In this document: piece after piece, positions 5,533 to 13,224 of the stretch
Numbering within the stretch: position 1 is the first letter of the stretch
Layout: every line of letters starts with the position of its first letter
Source of the DNA: JAVWMQ01 sp036637375
GTDB lineage: Bacteria > Bacillota > Clostridia > Peptostreptococcales > Anaerovoracaceae
Length of the DNA stretch: 19,623 bases
Direction of reading: 5' to 3'
Assembly (NCBI GenBank): GCA_036637375.1
Contig: JAVWMQ010000035.1
Span: 1-19,623 of the forward strand
The notes under the pieces: generated by a model
Told to the model about the DNA's origin: nothing
Seen by the model: only the letters and a program-made list of their open reading frames with translations
Database searches by the model: none
Translations under genes and position numbers: made by a program

Positions 5533-7482
5533 TTAATATATTTCTTTTATTACACCTTTTCTGTATGCTTCAATCAATTTTTTTATCCATTCGATTTCTC
5601 CAGATAATTGATGTACCTGGTCTGTATCCTTTACTAGCATTCTTTCTTTTAATGTTTCTACAGTAGTCAACGTTGGTGCAAAAAACTGTTGAGTACCATC
5701 TTCTTGCAATGGCATATAAGGTTTATGCTCTGCTAACGCCATAAATCTTGAATTATATATAAAAGTGTATCCGGCAATACCAGTTTGTTTTTGATAGGCT
5801 TTTGAAATTCCTCCATCAATTACAAATAGTTTCCCACCGCCCTTTACAGGACTTTCGCCATCTTTTATCTTAACTGGTACATGCCCGTTCAAAATATGGC
5901 CCTTTTCTTTACTGATTCCAAATTCTTCAAGAATTTTATCACAAATCACTTTATTATCTCTATGTTTGTAATATGCTACAGTATTCTCTTTATGAGTTTT
6001 TTTGTCAGCAATAAATAGTCTTTCAAAAGTTGTCATTTGATCCTTACCAAACAATGGCGACTTTGACCCTAACCAAAGATACCACATTAAATCTCCTGAA
6101 ATACCTATTTCACCTGCATCTTCTGGATTAAAGTAAGCTTTTCTAACTTGACTATCTAAATAATCAAAATAGTTCTTACCTTTTAAAACCTTACCATCAA
6201 TCTCTATTTCTTCAAATTCCCCTTCCTCAGTCATTGGAATACAACCATGGAAAAGTAAATTGTTATTTACAACTTTATATAAGGCTCCATGACTAAACAA
6301 AAATCTTATATGCTTTTGTAATTGTCTGCTTCTCAAAATAGAAGCTTCTAAGTTGTCAAGAACTCTTATTTCCTCATCTGTTAATTTATATGGATCTTTT
6401 GGATCTATAGTTGGGAAATTGGTATCCCTTAACTCATATGTAACTCCATTTAGCTCAATTGTACCTTCTTCGAAATTTATTTTATGAAGCAAAAGTCTAT
6501 TATCAAGCTTGTATTCTGGATGTGCCATAATTCTTTGACCTTCAATCTTAAACTGCATTATTGCGATAGCTTTATGCATTTTTGCAGCTGATTCCTTTGA
6601 AACAGGGTCAAATTTATTTACATCTAAAATTTTAGGTGCAAAAACATCACACGGATCATCACCATATACTCTCTGTGCAAACGAAGTCAGTGGACGTAAA
6701 TTGATTCCATATCCAATTTCTAGCATATCAAAATTATTATAACTAATATTCATACGCAAAATGTTTGTTATGCATGCCCAGCTTCCTGTTGCTGCACCCA
6801 TCCAAACAATATCATGGTTCCCCCACTGTATATCAACATCATGAAATTCCGTCAAAAAATCCATAATATAATCTGGATGTGCACCTCTATCGTATACATC
6901 ACCAATTATATGTAATTTATCTACCGCTAAATCGCTAATAGAATTTGCAAGTTCCTTTATATAGCTTTCTGCCATATCTATTTCAATAATTGATTTGATA
7001 ATTTGACTATAATAATTCCCTTTGTTTGCCTCATCCTCTGCATGCAATAATTCATCTAAACTGTAAGCCCAATACTTTGGGAATCTTTTACGAACATGAG
7101 AACGAGTAAATTTTGCCGAAACAGCTTTAGCAACTAAAACCAATCTAAATATGGCAATATAGCACCACTGCTTGTAATCTTCTTCCTCAGCTTTTCGACG
7201 CTTTAATTCTGCGCTAGGATTGTAAATCAATGATGCCAAATTGTAACATTCTTCATCACTCATTTCATCCCCAAATATTTCATTAATTCTTGCTCTAACT
7301 ACACCAGAAGCTCCTTTAATCATATGTTTAAAAGCTTCAAACTCCCCATGTAAATCACTCAAAAAATATTCAGTTCCTTTTGGTAGTGCTAAAATTGCAC
7401 TTAAGTTAATGATTTCAGCACATGCTGCTTTTTTGTTTGGATATTTTTCGCTTAATAATTTCAAATATTGAAGTTCCTTCAT
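5533..7482 (-). CDS. fbp: Fructose-1,6-bisphosphatase, class III
   Basis: Hydrolyses fructose 1,6-bisphosphate to fructose 6-phosphate, the committing step of gluconeogenesis. It is the large Bacillota-type class III enzyme, a metallophosphoesterase fold unrelated to the animal enzyme. Metal-binding motifs: SDLHGE (42-47), GDVYDRG (194-200) and GNHD (221-224). NGHVPVKIKDGESP and a later GGISKAYQ stretch are also typical of the family. Length is 649 residues, usual for the class. The frame can be extended to a TTG at 7497, but AAAGGAAG lies just before the ATG at 7482, which I take as the start. It sits between rubrerythrin (58 bases upstream, with a hairpin in the gap) and fprA. Confidence 0.95.
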   Translation of the reverse strand: MKELQYLKLLSEKYPNKKAACAEIINLSAILALPKGTEYFLSDLHGEFEAFKHMIKGASGVVRARINEIFGDEMSDEECYNLASLIYNPSAELKRRKAEEEDYKQWCYIAIFRLVLVAKAVSAKFTRSHVRKRFPKYWAYSLDELLHAEDEANKGNYYSQIIKSIIEIDMAESYIKELANSISDLAVDKLHIIGDVYDRGAHPDYIMDFLTEFHDVDIQWGNHDIVWMGAATGSWACITNILRMNISYNNFDMLEIGYGINLRPLTSFAQRVYGDDPCDVFAPKILDVNKFDPVSKESAAKMHKAIAIMQFKIEGQRIMAHPEYKLDNRLLLHKINFEEGTIELNGVTYELRDTNFPTIDPKDPYKLTDEEIRVLDNLEASILRSRQLQKHIRFLFSHGALYKVVNNNLLFHGCIPMTEEGEFEEIEIDGKVLKGKNYFDYLDSQVRKAYFNPEDAGEIGISGDLMWYLWLGSKSPLFGKDQMTTFERLFIADKKTHKENTVAYYKHRDNKVICDKILEEFGISKEKGHILNGHVPVKIKDGESPVKGGGKLFVIDGGISKAYQKQTGIAGYTFIYNSRFMALAEHKPYMPLQEDGTQQFFAPTLTTVETLKERMLVKDTDQVHQLSGEIEWIKKLIEAYRKGVIKEIY

Positions 7483-7507
7483 TATTCTTCCTTTCAAGTT
7501 AAAATAT

Positions 7508-7527
7508 CCTACGACGTTTGTCGTAGG
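7508..7527 (-). other. Intercistronic stem-loop between rubrerythrin and fbp
   Basis: CCTACGAC and GTCGTAGG pair perfectly (8 bp, 4-base loop). The - strand then reads ATATTTTAAC, a weak T-run, so it may terminate partly or protect/process the message and lower fbp expression relative to rbr. Role inferred. Confidence 0.55.
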
Positions 7528-7540
7528 GTTTTAATTATTT

Positions 7541-8077
7541 TTAGTAGTTTTCTAATTTAAGTTCAAAGTAAGCTTGTGGATGTTTGCAAACAGGGCAAAC
7601 TTTTACTGCTTCTTTACCCATATACTGATGTCCACAGTTTGAACATCTCCATAAAACATCTTCATCTCTTTCAAATACTTTTCCAGCTTTAATATTTTCT
7701 GCTAATTTTCTATATCTTTCTTCATGCTCTTTTTCAATAGCAGCTACGCCTTCCATCTGATCAGCAATTTCTGGGAAACCTTCTTCTCTTGCTGTCTTAG
7801 CCATTTCTGAATACATTTCTGTCCACTCATAGTTTTCGCCTGCAGCAGCATCAAGTAAATTTTCTTCTGTTGTTCCGATACCATGAGCAAGCTTAAACCA
7901 TAGTTCAGCATGTTCCTTTTCGTTGCCTGCAGTTTCTAGAAAAATATTCTGAATCTGTACATAACCTTCTTTTTTTGCTTTTGAAGCATAGTAAGTGTAT
8001 TTATTTCTTGCCTGAGATTCGCCAGCAAATGCTGCCATTAAATTTTCATAAGTTTTTGTTCCTTTAAGTTCTTTCAT
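7541..8077 (-). CDS. rbr: Rubrerythrin
   Basis: Non-haem iron peroxidase that reduces hydrogen peroxide to water using electrons passed through its own rubredoxin-like domain. The four-helix ferritin-like domain (about 1-135) carries the diiron ligands, including Glu20, Glu53/His56 and Glu115/His118. The C-terminal rubredoxin-like domain has Cys145, Cys148, Cys161 and Cys164 for one iron. The length (178 aa) is usual. GGAGG lies upstream of the ATG, and murA ends 13 bases before it. The neighbours fbp and fprA suggest shared transcription; fprA and rbr together cover O2 and H2O2. Confidence 0.95.
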   Translation of the reverse strand: MKELKGTKTYENLMAAFAGESQARNKYTYYASKAKKEGYVQIQNIFLETAGNEKEHAELWFKLAHGIGTTEENLLDAAAGENYEWTEMYSEMAKTAREEGFPEIADQMEGVAAIEKEHEERYRKLAENIKAGKVFERDEDVLWRCSNCGHQYMGKEAVKVCPVCKHPQAYFELKLENY

Positions 8078-8090
8078 TTCATTTCCTCCA

Positions 8091-9359
8091 TTAATCTTCT
8101 ATTTTCCTAATTTTTCCTCCAAGGGCAGTAATTTTTTCAACAAATTTTTCATACCCTCTCTCGATGTGATAAATATCTGATACTTCTGTTTCACCCTCAG
8201 CCACAAGTCCTGCAAGAACCATTGCAGCCCCTGCTCTTAAGTCAGTTGCTCTAACTTGTGAACCATGTAATTTTTGACTTCCTTCAATAATAGCACATTT
8301 CCCCTCGGTTCTAATTCTAGCCCCCATGCTATTTAATTCAAGCACATGCATAAACCTATTTTCAAAAACAGTCTCAATGACTAAACTTTTTCCTTCAACA
8401 GTCGCTAAAAGCGTCATGAAAGGAGATTGGATATCCGTTGGAAATCCAGGATATGGCAATGTTTTTATATCAGTTGATACTAACGGGTTTACATCTCCCC
8501 TAACTAACATTCCTTCTTCTGTCATAATTATTTCCACGCCACATTCCCTAAGCTTTGCCTTAATTGGTTTAACATGATCTGGTACAACATTTTTGATTAA
8601 AATATTACCTCTAGTAATGGCTGCCGCTAGCATAAATGTACCAGCTTCTATTCTATCTGGAATAATTGAATGCTTCGCACCCTTTAACTTCTCTACGCCT
8701 TCGATTTTAATTGTATCAGTGCCAGCACCTTTAACTTTTCCACCCATTTTGTTGATAAAGTTTGCTAAATCAACAATTTCTGGCTCTTGTGCTGCATTCT
8801 CAATTATGGTTATACCTTCGGCTAGTGAAGCCGCCATAATAATATTTTCTGTTGCCCCAACACTTGGAAAATCCAAATATATATCAGCACCTTTTAATTT
8901 ATTACCCACTTTTGCACAAACTAAACCATTATCCTCAACGGTTATTTCGGCCCCCATAGCTCTTAACCCCTTGAAGTGCAACTCTACTGGTCTCTCACCA
9001 ATTGAACAGCCACCAGGCAGTGGAATAACAGCTTCTCCAGTCCTTGCAAGCAAAGGTCCCATTACTAAAATTGATGCCCTCATCAATTTAACTTGCTCAT
9101 ATGGAGCTTCACTTGTAAAGATATTCTCTGCTTTTATTTCAACGTAATTTTTCTCTATATTTTCATTCACCTCGGCACCTAGTGCTTTAATTAAAGAACA
9201 TAGAATTTCTACATCCTTTAAATCCGGTGTTTCATCGATCTCACATAACTCTTCTGACAGTAATGTAGCTGCAAGTATTGGTAATACTGCATTTTTTGCC
9301 CCACTAATAGTCACTTCACCATGCAAAGGACCGCTTTTTTCTACTAAAAATTTTGCCAC
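8091..9359 (-). CDS. murA: UDP-N-acetylglucosamine 1-carboxyvinyltransferase
   Basis: Transfers enolpyruvate from PEP to UDP-GlcNAc, the first committed step of peptidoglycan synthesis, in the cytoplasm. It has the EPSP-synthase-like fold in two inside-out barrels. Lys22 in SGAKNAVLPI and the catalytic loop GGCSIGERPVE with Cys118 are present; this Cys is the fosfomycin target, so the enzyme should be fosfomycin-sensitive as far as this residue goes. The later DIQSPFMTLL and DLRAGAAMVLAGLVAEG motifs are also typical. At 422 residues the length is normal. The start is GTG, preceded by GGAGG six bases upstream. Many Bacillota have two paralogues (murA and murZ/murAB); I cannot say which this is. 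Confidence 0.95.
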   Translation of the reverse strand: MAKFLVEKSGPLHGEVTISGAKNAVLPILAATLLSEELCEIDETPDLKDVEILCSLIKALGAEVNENIEKNYVEIKAENIFTSEAPYEQVKLMRASILVMGPLLARTGEAVIPLPGGCSIGERPVELHFKGLRAMGAEITVEDNGLVCAKVGNKLKGADIYLDFPSVGATENIIMAASLAEGITIIENAAQEPEIVDLANFINKMGGKVKGAGTDTIKIEGVEKLKGAKHSIIPDRIEAGTFMLAAAITRGNILIKNVVPDHVKPIKAKLRECGVEIIMTEEGMLVRGDVNPLVSTDIKTLPYPGFPTDIQSPFMTLLATVEGKSLVIETVFENRFMHVLELNSMGARIRTEGKCAIIEGSQKLHGSQVRATDLRAGAAMVLAGLVAEGETEVSDIYHIERGYEKFVEKITALGGKIRKIED

Positions 9360-9397
9360 TTTAATCCTCCATGATCCATTTATCTACTTCCTACTAT

Positions 9398-9424
9398 ATT
9401 ATACTATTTGTCACATTATATCAA
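9398..9424 (-). promoter_or_regulatory. Candidate sigma-A promoter for murA operon
   Basis: On the - strand TTGATA (9419-9424) and TATAAT (9398-9403) lie 15 bases apart, shorter than ideal. It sits between the DUF948 gene terminator and the murA start, where a promoter is needed. Confidence 0.4.
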
Positions 9425-9470
9425 GTTTATAATTAGATTAAACTATATATTCATCATATTATTTACCAAA

Positions 9471-9492
9471 TAAAAAGAGCAGGACCCTGCTC
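9471..9492 (-). terminator. Terminator after the DUF948-type gene
   Basis: On the - strand GAGCAG pairs with CTGCTC around a 4-base loop, followed by TTTTTATTTG. It ends 11 bases past the DUF948-type gene's stop and separates that gene from murA. Confidence 0.85.
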
Positions 9493-9503
9493 ATTCTATT
9501 AAT

Positions 9504-9845
9504 TTATTTTGCTTCCTTATCATCCTTTTTTGGTTTAAAAATTCCAACAATAGATGCAAGTGCAGAAGAAATCTGTGACAGCTGTTTTATCAAACTCTGC
9601 TGTCCCTTTATTGCGTCAGTAATTTCTTTTACTGATCCAGAAACACCATCTAGCATAGAATCTAATTCTTTGCTACGTTTTTCGGCTATGCTTGCCATAG
9701 TTTCAACATTTCCAAGAATTTTATTGCTCTTCTTAACCGTAACTACTAAATTTTTAAGCAAAAGTATAACGTATACCAACGCAATTATAGCTACAAGAAT
9801 TAAAGCAACGATTCCTAGATCTCTTAACGATAAAGTAAAATACAT
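9504..9845 (-). CDS. DUF948-type single-span membrane protein
   Basis: A 113-residue protein with one N-terminal membrane span (about residues 10-36), followed by a cytoplasmic-type helical region likely to form a coiled coil (about 37-97) and a basic/acidic tail KPKKDDKEAK. This layout fits the DUF948 family of general-stress-type proteins in Bacillota; the molecular role is not known. I chose the ATG at 9845 because GGAGG lies five bases before it; the ATG at 9857 lacks one. It has its own promoter and terminator, so it is a single-gene unit between two operons. Confidence 0.7.
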   Translation of the reverse strand: MYFTLSLRDLGIVALILVAIIALVYVILLLKNLVVTVKKSNKILGNVETMASIAEKRSKELDSMLDGVSGSVKEITDAIKGQQSLIKQLSQISSALASIVGIFKPKKDDKEAK

Positions 9846-9875
9846 AATTACCTCCATCTCTTTAACCTATACTCT

Positions 9876-9904
9876 ATTATGAAATAAATCTACAAAAATA
9901 TCAA
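9876..9904 (-). promoter_or_regulatory. Sigma-A-type promoter for the DUF948-type gene
   Basis: On the - strand TTGATA (9899-9904) and CATAAT (9876-9881) lie exactly 17 bases apart, about 30 bases before the start codon. Confidence 0.6.
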
Positions 9905-9914
9905 TACATAAGTT

Positions 9915-10661
9915 TTATTTCTCGTATATTATTTTTATTTCATCTGTATATTCTCCATTTTCATAGACAATAAGATCTTTTAAGTATTTTAATTCTTTTC
10001 CTCCGTTTTTTGCAAACTGAATTAAAACAATATTAGTCTCCCCATTTACATTTGGTTTTACAAATCTAATTTGTTTTGGCTCTAGACCATATTTTCGACC
10101 ATATTCAAAGATATCTGGCAACCTTGAAGGTCTATGTACCATATATAATTTGCCTTTTGGTTTTAGAAGTTTACTAGCTGCTTCAAAAAAATCAGGTAAT
10201 GTCGCTTCAATTTCATGTCTAGCAATCATCTTTGCTTTATTGTCATTTTTAAGTCCACCGCAACATTCCATATAAGGTGGATTTGAAACAACAAAATCTG
10301 CAGTATCAAATAAAACCTTTTCCAACTTTGTAACATTTGCATTTATAAAGTTTATTCTATTATTTAGATTGTTTATTTCTTTATTTTTTTGAGCCCGGTT
10401 ATATGAAGCCTCTTGAACTTCAATTCCTGTAATAAAAGAATGCTTTAACTTATGAGATAATATTAGCGGTATAATTCCAGTCCCAGTTCCTAAGTCAAAA
10501 CCCGTCTTTAGTGAATTACCATTTTCAAATCTCGCTACGAAATCAGATATAATAACAGCATCTATGCCATAGCAAAATTCTTCCGGCTTTTGAATTATTT
10601 TAAATTCCCCAAATCCAATGTTATCAATTCTCTCATCATTTTCAATATCTATAATACTCAT
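9915..10661 (-). CDS. TrmN6-like tRNA1(Val) adenine-N6 methyltransferase (YabB/YfiC family)
   Basis: An SAM-dependent N6-adenine methyltransferase. SAM-binding motif I is DLGTGTG (56-62), an acidic motif II residue lies in GIEVQE, and the catalytic motif IV is SNPPY (126-130), typical of N6-adenine and N5-glutamine methylation. The N-terminal KIIQKPEEFCYGIDAVIISDF matches the family that modifies A37 of tRNA-Val in E. coli. At 248 residues the length is usual. It starts two bases after the ricT stop, so it is translated with that operon; the position corresponds to yabB in Bacillus. Exact substrate in this organism is inferred from family and position. Confidence 0.85.
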   Translation of the reverse strand: MSIIDIENDERIDNIGFGEFKIIQKPEEFCYGIDAVIISDFVARFENGNSLKTGFDLGTGTGIIPLILSHKLKHSFITGIEVQEASYNRAQKNKEINNLNNRINFINANVTKLEKVLFDTADFVVSNPPYMECCGGLKNDNKAKMIARHEIEATLPDFFEAASKLLKPKGKLYMVHRPSRLPDIFEYGRKYGLEPKQIRFVKPNVNGETNIVLIQFAKNGGKELKYLKDLIVYENGEYTDEIKIIYEK

Positions 10662-10663
10662 AA

Positions 10664-11572
10664 TTAATCTTTTAATAGTGCCTTAATTTCATCAGGTATA
10701 TCATCTTCTTTTTTAGAGTGATTTTTATTACCTTTACTTACTCTTTTTATTTCTTCTTTTGTGTATTCAAAAATTTCACCGCTTAACTTTTGTCTATCGT
10801 ATTTATCTTTTTCACCTTCAATTATAAGTCTGACCTTTATTTTGTTCTCCAAAATATTAGTTTCAACAACCATTGCCATTCCTTGATCAGTCTTTACTTT
10901 TTCACCATTCTCTGGCATGCCTTTTTTCATTTCATTATAAATATCATTTTCATATTTTAAGCAACACATCAATCTCCCGCAAATACCTGAAATCTTTGTT
11001 GGATTTAGTGAAAGTCCTTGGGTTTTGGCCATCTTTATTGAAACCGGTTGAAAATCAGAAAGCCACTGGCTGCAGCAAAGACCTCTTCCACAGTTACCAA
11101 TTCCTCCTAGCATTTTGGCTTCATCTCTAACGCCAATTTGCCTTAATTCAATTCTCATTTTGAATACACTTGCTAAGTCTTTTACAAGTTCCCTAAAATC
11201 CACTCGTCCATCTGCAGTAAAATAAAAAACAACCTTGTTATTATCAAAAGTATATTCAACATCAATTAGCTTCATATCTAATTTGTGTTTATCTATCTTT
11301 GTTTGACACAATTTCATCGCTTCTTTTTTCTTCTTTAGGTTCTCTTCATTTGTTTTAATATCCGCAGCTGTTGCCAACCTAATTATCTTTTTTAGAGGCT
11401 GAATAATCTCTTCCTCTTTAACAAGGGTTTCTCCCAATGTTACTGTACCAAATTCAAGACCTCTAGCTGTCTCTACTATAACATTATTTCCATGTTCAAT
11501 GGATAAAGTATCTGGATCAAAGTAATATACCTTGCCTGCACTCTTGAATTTTACACCTACAACTTTTATCAT
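10664..11572 (-). CDS. ricT: RicT/YaaT, PSP1-domain iron-sulfur protein
   Basis: The PSP1 C-terminal domain protein that, in Bacillus subtilis, joins RicA and RicF in a complex carrying [4Fe-4S] clusters and stimulating RNase Y-dependent mRNA maturation, with effects on competence, biofilm and sporulation. Seen here: the PSP1 core about 55-215, with two cysteine clusters GNCGRGLCC (Cys161, 166, 167) and SGICGRLMCC (Cys198, 203, 204). A basic, low-complexity tail follows (about 275-302). At 302 residues it is slightly longer than usual. It starts six bases after holB with GGAGG overlapping the holB stop, and lies between holB and the yabB-type gene as in Bacillus. No ricA or ricF gene is in the window. 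Confidence 0.9.
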   Translation of the reverse strand: MIKVVGVKFKSAGKVYYFDPDTLSIEHGNNVIVETARGLEFGTVTLGETLVKEEEIIQPLKKIIRLATAADIKTNEENLKKKKEAMKLCQTKIDKHKLDMKLIDVEYTFDNNKVVFYFTADGRVDFRELVKDLASVFKMRIELRQIGVRDEAKMLGGIGNCGRGLCCSQWLSDFQPVSIKMAKTQGLSLNPTKISGICGRLMCCLKYENDIYNEMKKGMPENGEKVKTDQGMAMVVETNILENKIKVRLIIEGEKDKYDRQKLSGEIFEYTKEEIKRVSKGNKNHSKKEDDIPDEIKALLKD

Positions 11573-11578
11573 TAGTTT

Positions 11579-12409
11579 TTATCCTCCAATATTCAAAACC
11601 ATTTTGCCAAGTGCATATGAAGCCTTAACATTGATTTGAATCTCTCTTCTTGCTTTTTCGATAGCTGAAACAGCGTTAAAAACATATTCTTTCGTAAATC
11701 GCCTATGTTCTTCGCCCTTACCAAAAAGTAAATCTCTATATCTTTGTTCCATTCCATCTAATAATTCTAAAGTTCTGTCTCTATCAACAGTAACCTTATC
11801 AATTAACGTCTTTATTTTATAAAAATACTCATTATCAATAATAAGTAGTATTAACTCATTTATTGTATCAATCAATTCCCTGTCTATTTCATCATTTACA
11901 TCATTTAACCTAATAGATGCACATCTTGATCTTATCGTATCTGGCATCAAACTAGAATTCTCTGATAACAAAAAAATCAACGAACCGACCGCTGGTTCTT
12001 CTAATGTTTTTAATAATTTATTGTATGCTGCAGCATTCATAAAATCTGCATCACGAATAATCACAATATTTCTTTTTCCTTCATATGGTTTCTTTGTTAA
12101 AAACTCTTGTACCTGTTTAACATCTTCAACCTTAATGCTTTTTATTTTTGACCGCTCACTAACAGTCGCTTTTAAGATAAAAACATCTAAATAATTATTT
12201 TCCTTTAGTCTATTATTTAATACGTCTCGCTGTTCTTGATTAAGTACCAAATCATTTGATATAACCTCAGCCGCAAACCACTTAGCAAAACCAAGTTTGT
12301 CACTGTCGTAACTACTTTCAATAATATAACATTGATGTAATCTATTATTTTTTATAATTTTATCAACCTTAGTTAAAACACTATTATTTATATTTTCTTC
12401 ATTAAACAT
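11579..12409 (-). CDS. holB: DNA polymerase III delta' subunit, short form
   Basis: Clamp-loader subunit of the replicative polymerase. It shows delta'-type AAA+ features: RLHQCYIIESS near the N-terminus, VEDVKQVQEFL, RNIVIIRDADFMN, AYNKLLKTLEEP and the SRC motif (IRSRCASIRL). No Walker A is present, as expected for delta'. Unusually, the zinc module with four cysteines often found after the first strand is absent; that stretch reads SNDLVLNQEQRD and the like. At 276 residues it is also shorter than the common 310-330. I start at ATG 12409, which overlaps the tmk stop by eight bases, rather than at the TTG 15 bases earlier. The position right after tmk supports holB. Confidence 0.85.
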   Translation of the reverse strand: MFNEENINNSVLTKVDKIIKNNRLHQCYIIESSYDSDKLGFAKWFAAEVISNDLVLNQEQRDVLNNRLKENNYLDVFILKATVSERSKIKSIKVEDVKQVQEFLTKKPYEGKRNIVIIRDADFMNAAAYNKLLKTLEEPAVGSLIFLLSENSSLMPDTIRSRCASIRLNDVNDEIDRELIDTINELILLIIDNEYFYKIKTLIDKVTVDRDRTLELLDGMEQRYRDLLFGKGEEHRRFTKEYVFNAVSAIEKARREIQINVKASYALGKMVLNIGG

Positions 12410-13049
12410 TATTTCTAACCCCAAAATAATAATTCAATTTATCTTCTATTATAGTTCTAACCTCTTCAATGCTTTTATTCGCATCAATTCCTATTATCCT
12501 ATCTGGATATTTTTTTTCTAACTCCATATATCCCATTAAAACATCATTGTGAAAAGATATAGTCTCCTCTTCAAGCCTATCCTTCTCTCCTCGTTGCTCA
12601 CTACTTTCTTCAATTCTTTTAATTCCTTTTTGAGAATCTAGTTTAAGTAGAAATGTTATATCTGGTTCGCATTCTTGGGTAGCAAAAGTATTAATTTTTT
12701 CTACCATATCCCCAAGTTTTCTCCCATAACCTTGATATGCAATACTAGAATCAACATATCTATCACAAACAACCGTACGACCTCTTTCAAGTGCAGGTTT
12801 TATGACTTGAGATACCAATTGCGCTCTTGAAGCCGCATACAAAAAAGCCTCCGTAACACTATCCATTTCTAGGTTTTCTTTGTCTAGAATAACATTACGA
12901 ATCTTTTCGCTAATTGGAGTTCCTCCAGGTTCCCTTGTAAAAAGTGCCTTCTCTCCTCTTTTTTCAAAATAATCTTTCAAAAAATCAAGTTGTGTCGATT
13001 TCCCTGATCCATCAGGGCCTTCCATTGTAATAAAAAGACCTTTTTTCAT
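12402..13049 (-). CDS. tmk: Thymidylate kinase
   Basis: Phosphorylates dTMP to dTDP in the cytoplasm. Motifs from the chosen start: P-loop GPDGSGKST (11-19), TREPGGTPI (38-46), the DRY-type motif CDRYVDSSIAYQG (95-107), and a LID region around SSEQRGEKDRLEEE. The 215-residue length is normal. I chose the ATG at 13049 because AAAGGA lies nine bases upstream and the P-loop then falls at the usual distance from the N-terminus; the longer frame begins at a TTG. Its 5' end overlaps a 59-aa membrane protein gene by 38 bases, and its 3' end overlaps holB, so translation is coupled on both sides. In Bacillus, yaaQ (darA) and yaaR lie between tmk and holB; both are missing here. Confidence 0.95.
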   Translation of the reverse strand: MKKGLFITMEGPDGSGKSTQLDFLKDYFEKRGEKALFTREPGGTPISEKIRNVILDKENLEMDSVTEAFLYAASRAQLVSQVIKPALERGRTVVCDRYVDSSIAYQGYGRKLGDMVEKINTFATQECEPDITFLLKLDSQKGIKRIEESSEQRGEKDRLEEETISFHNDVLMGYMELEKKYPDRIIGIDANKSIEEVRTIIEDKLNYYFGVRNNV

Positions 13050-13191
13050 TCTCTTTTTTCCTTTTCTTCTCTTCAAGTTTATATTTCTTTAACAAGTCAA
13101 TTAGTTTAAGGCAAAGAGACAATAATAAATATCCTAATGGAAGACATACTATTATTACAAAAATAAATCTTAATATAGACATTATAATCAT
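13012..13191 (-). CDS. Small single-span membrane protein upstream of tmk, 59 aa
   Basis: ATG with a strong purine-rich ribosome binding site (AAAGGGG seven bases upstream) starts a protein with one hydrophobic span (about residues 5-32: RFIFVIIVCLPLGYLLL...), then a very basic helix (KKYKLEEKKRKKENEKR). It ends at a TGA inside tmk, so the genes overlap by 38 bases and the tmk ribosome binding site lies within it. An extended -10 promoter lies just before it. The frame is too short for most gene finders. The basic tail suggests an inside-facing C-terminus near membrane or nucleic acid. No family recognised; its coding status rests on the ribosome binding site, promoter and membrane pattern. 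Confidence 0.55.
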   Translation of the reverse strand: MIIMSILRFIFVIIVCLPLGYLLLSLCLKLIDLLKKYKLEEKKRKKENEKRSFYYNGRP

Positions 13192-13215
13192 CCCTTCACC
13201 CCTTTCTTAAACTAT

Positions 13216-13224
13216 ATTATATCA
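13216..13224 (-). promoter_or_regulatory. Extended -10 promoter for the tmk operon
   Basis: TGATATAAT on the - strand is an extended -10 element (TGnTATAAT) about 25 bases before the small-gene ATG; no good -35 is seen. It overlaps the trkH stop codon, so trkH readthrough may also feed the operon. Confidence 0.45.

Noticed and set aside
8326..9147. Long + strand frames opposite murA
   Set aside because: They mirror the highly conserved murA frame and have no ribosome binding sites or recognisable products.
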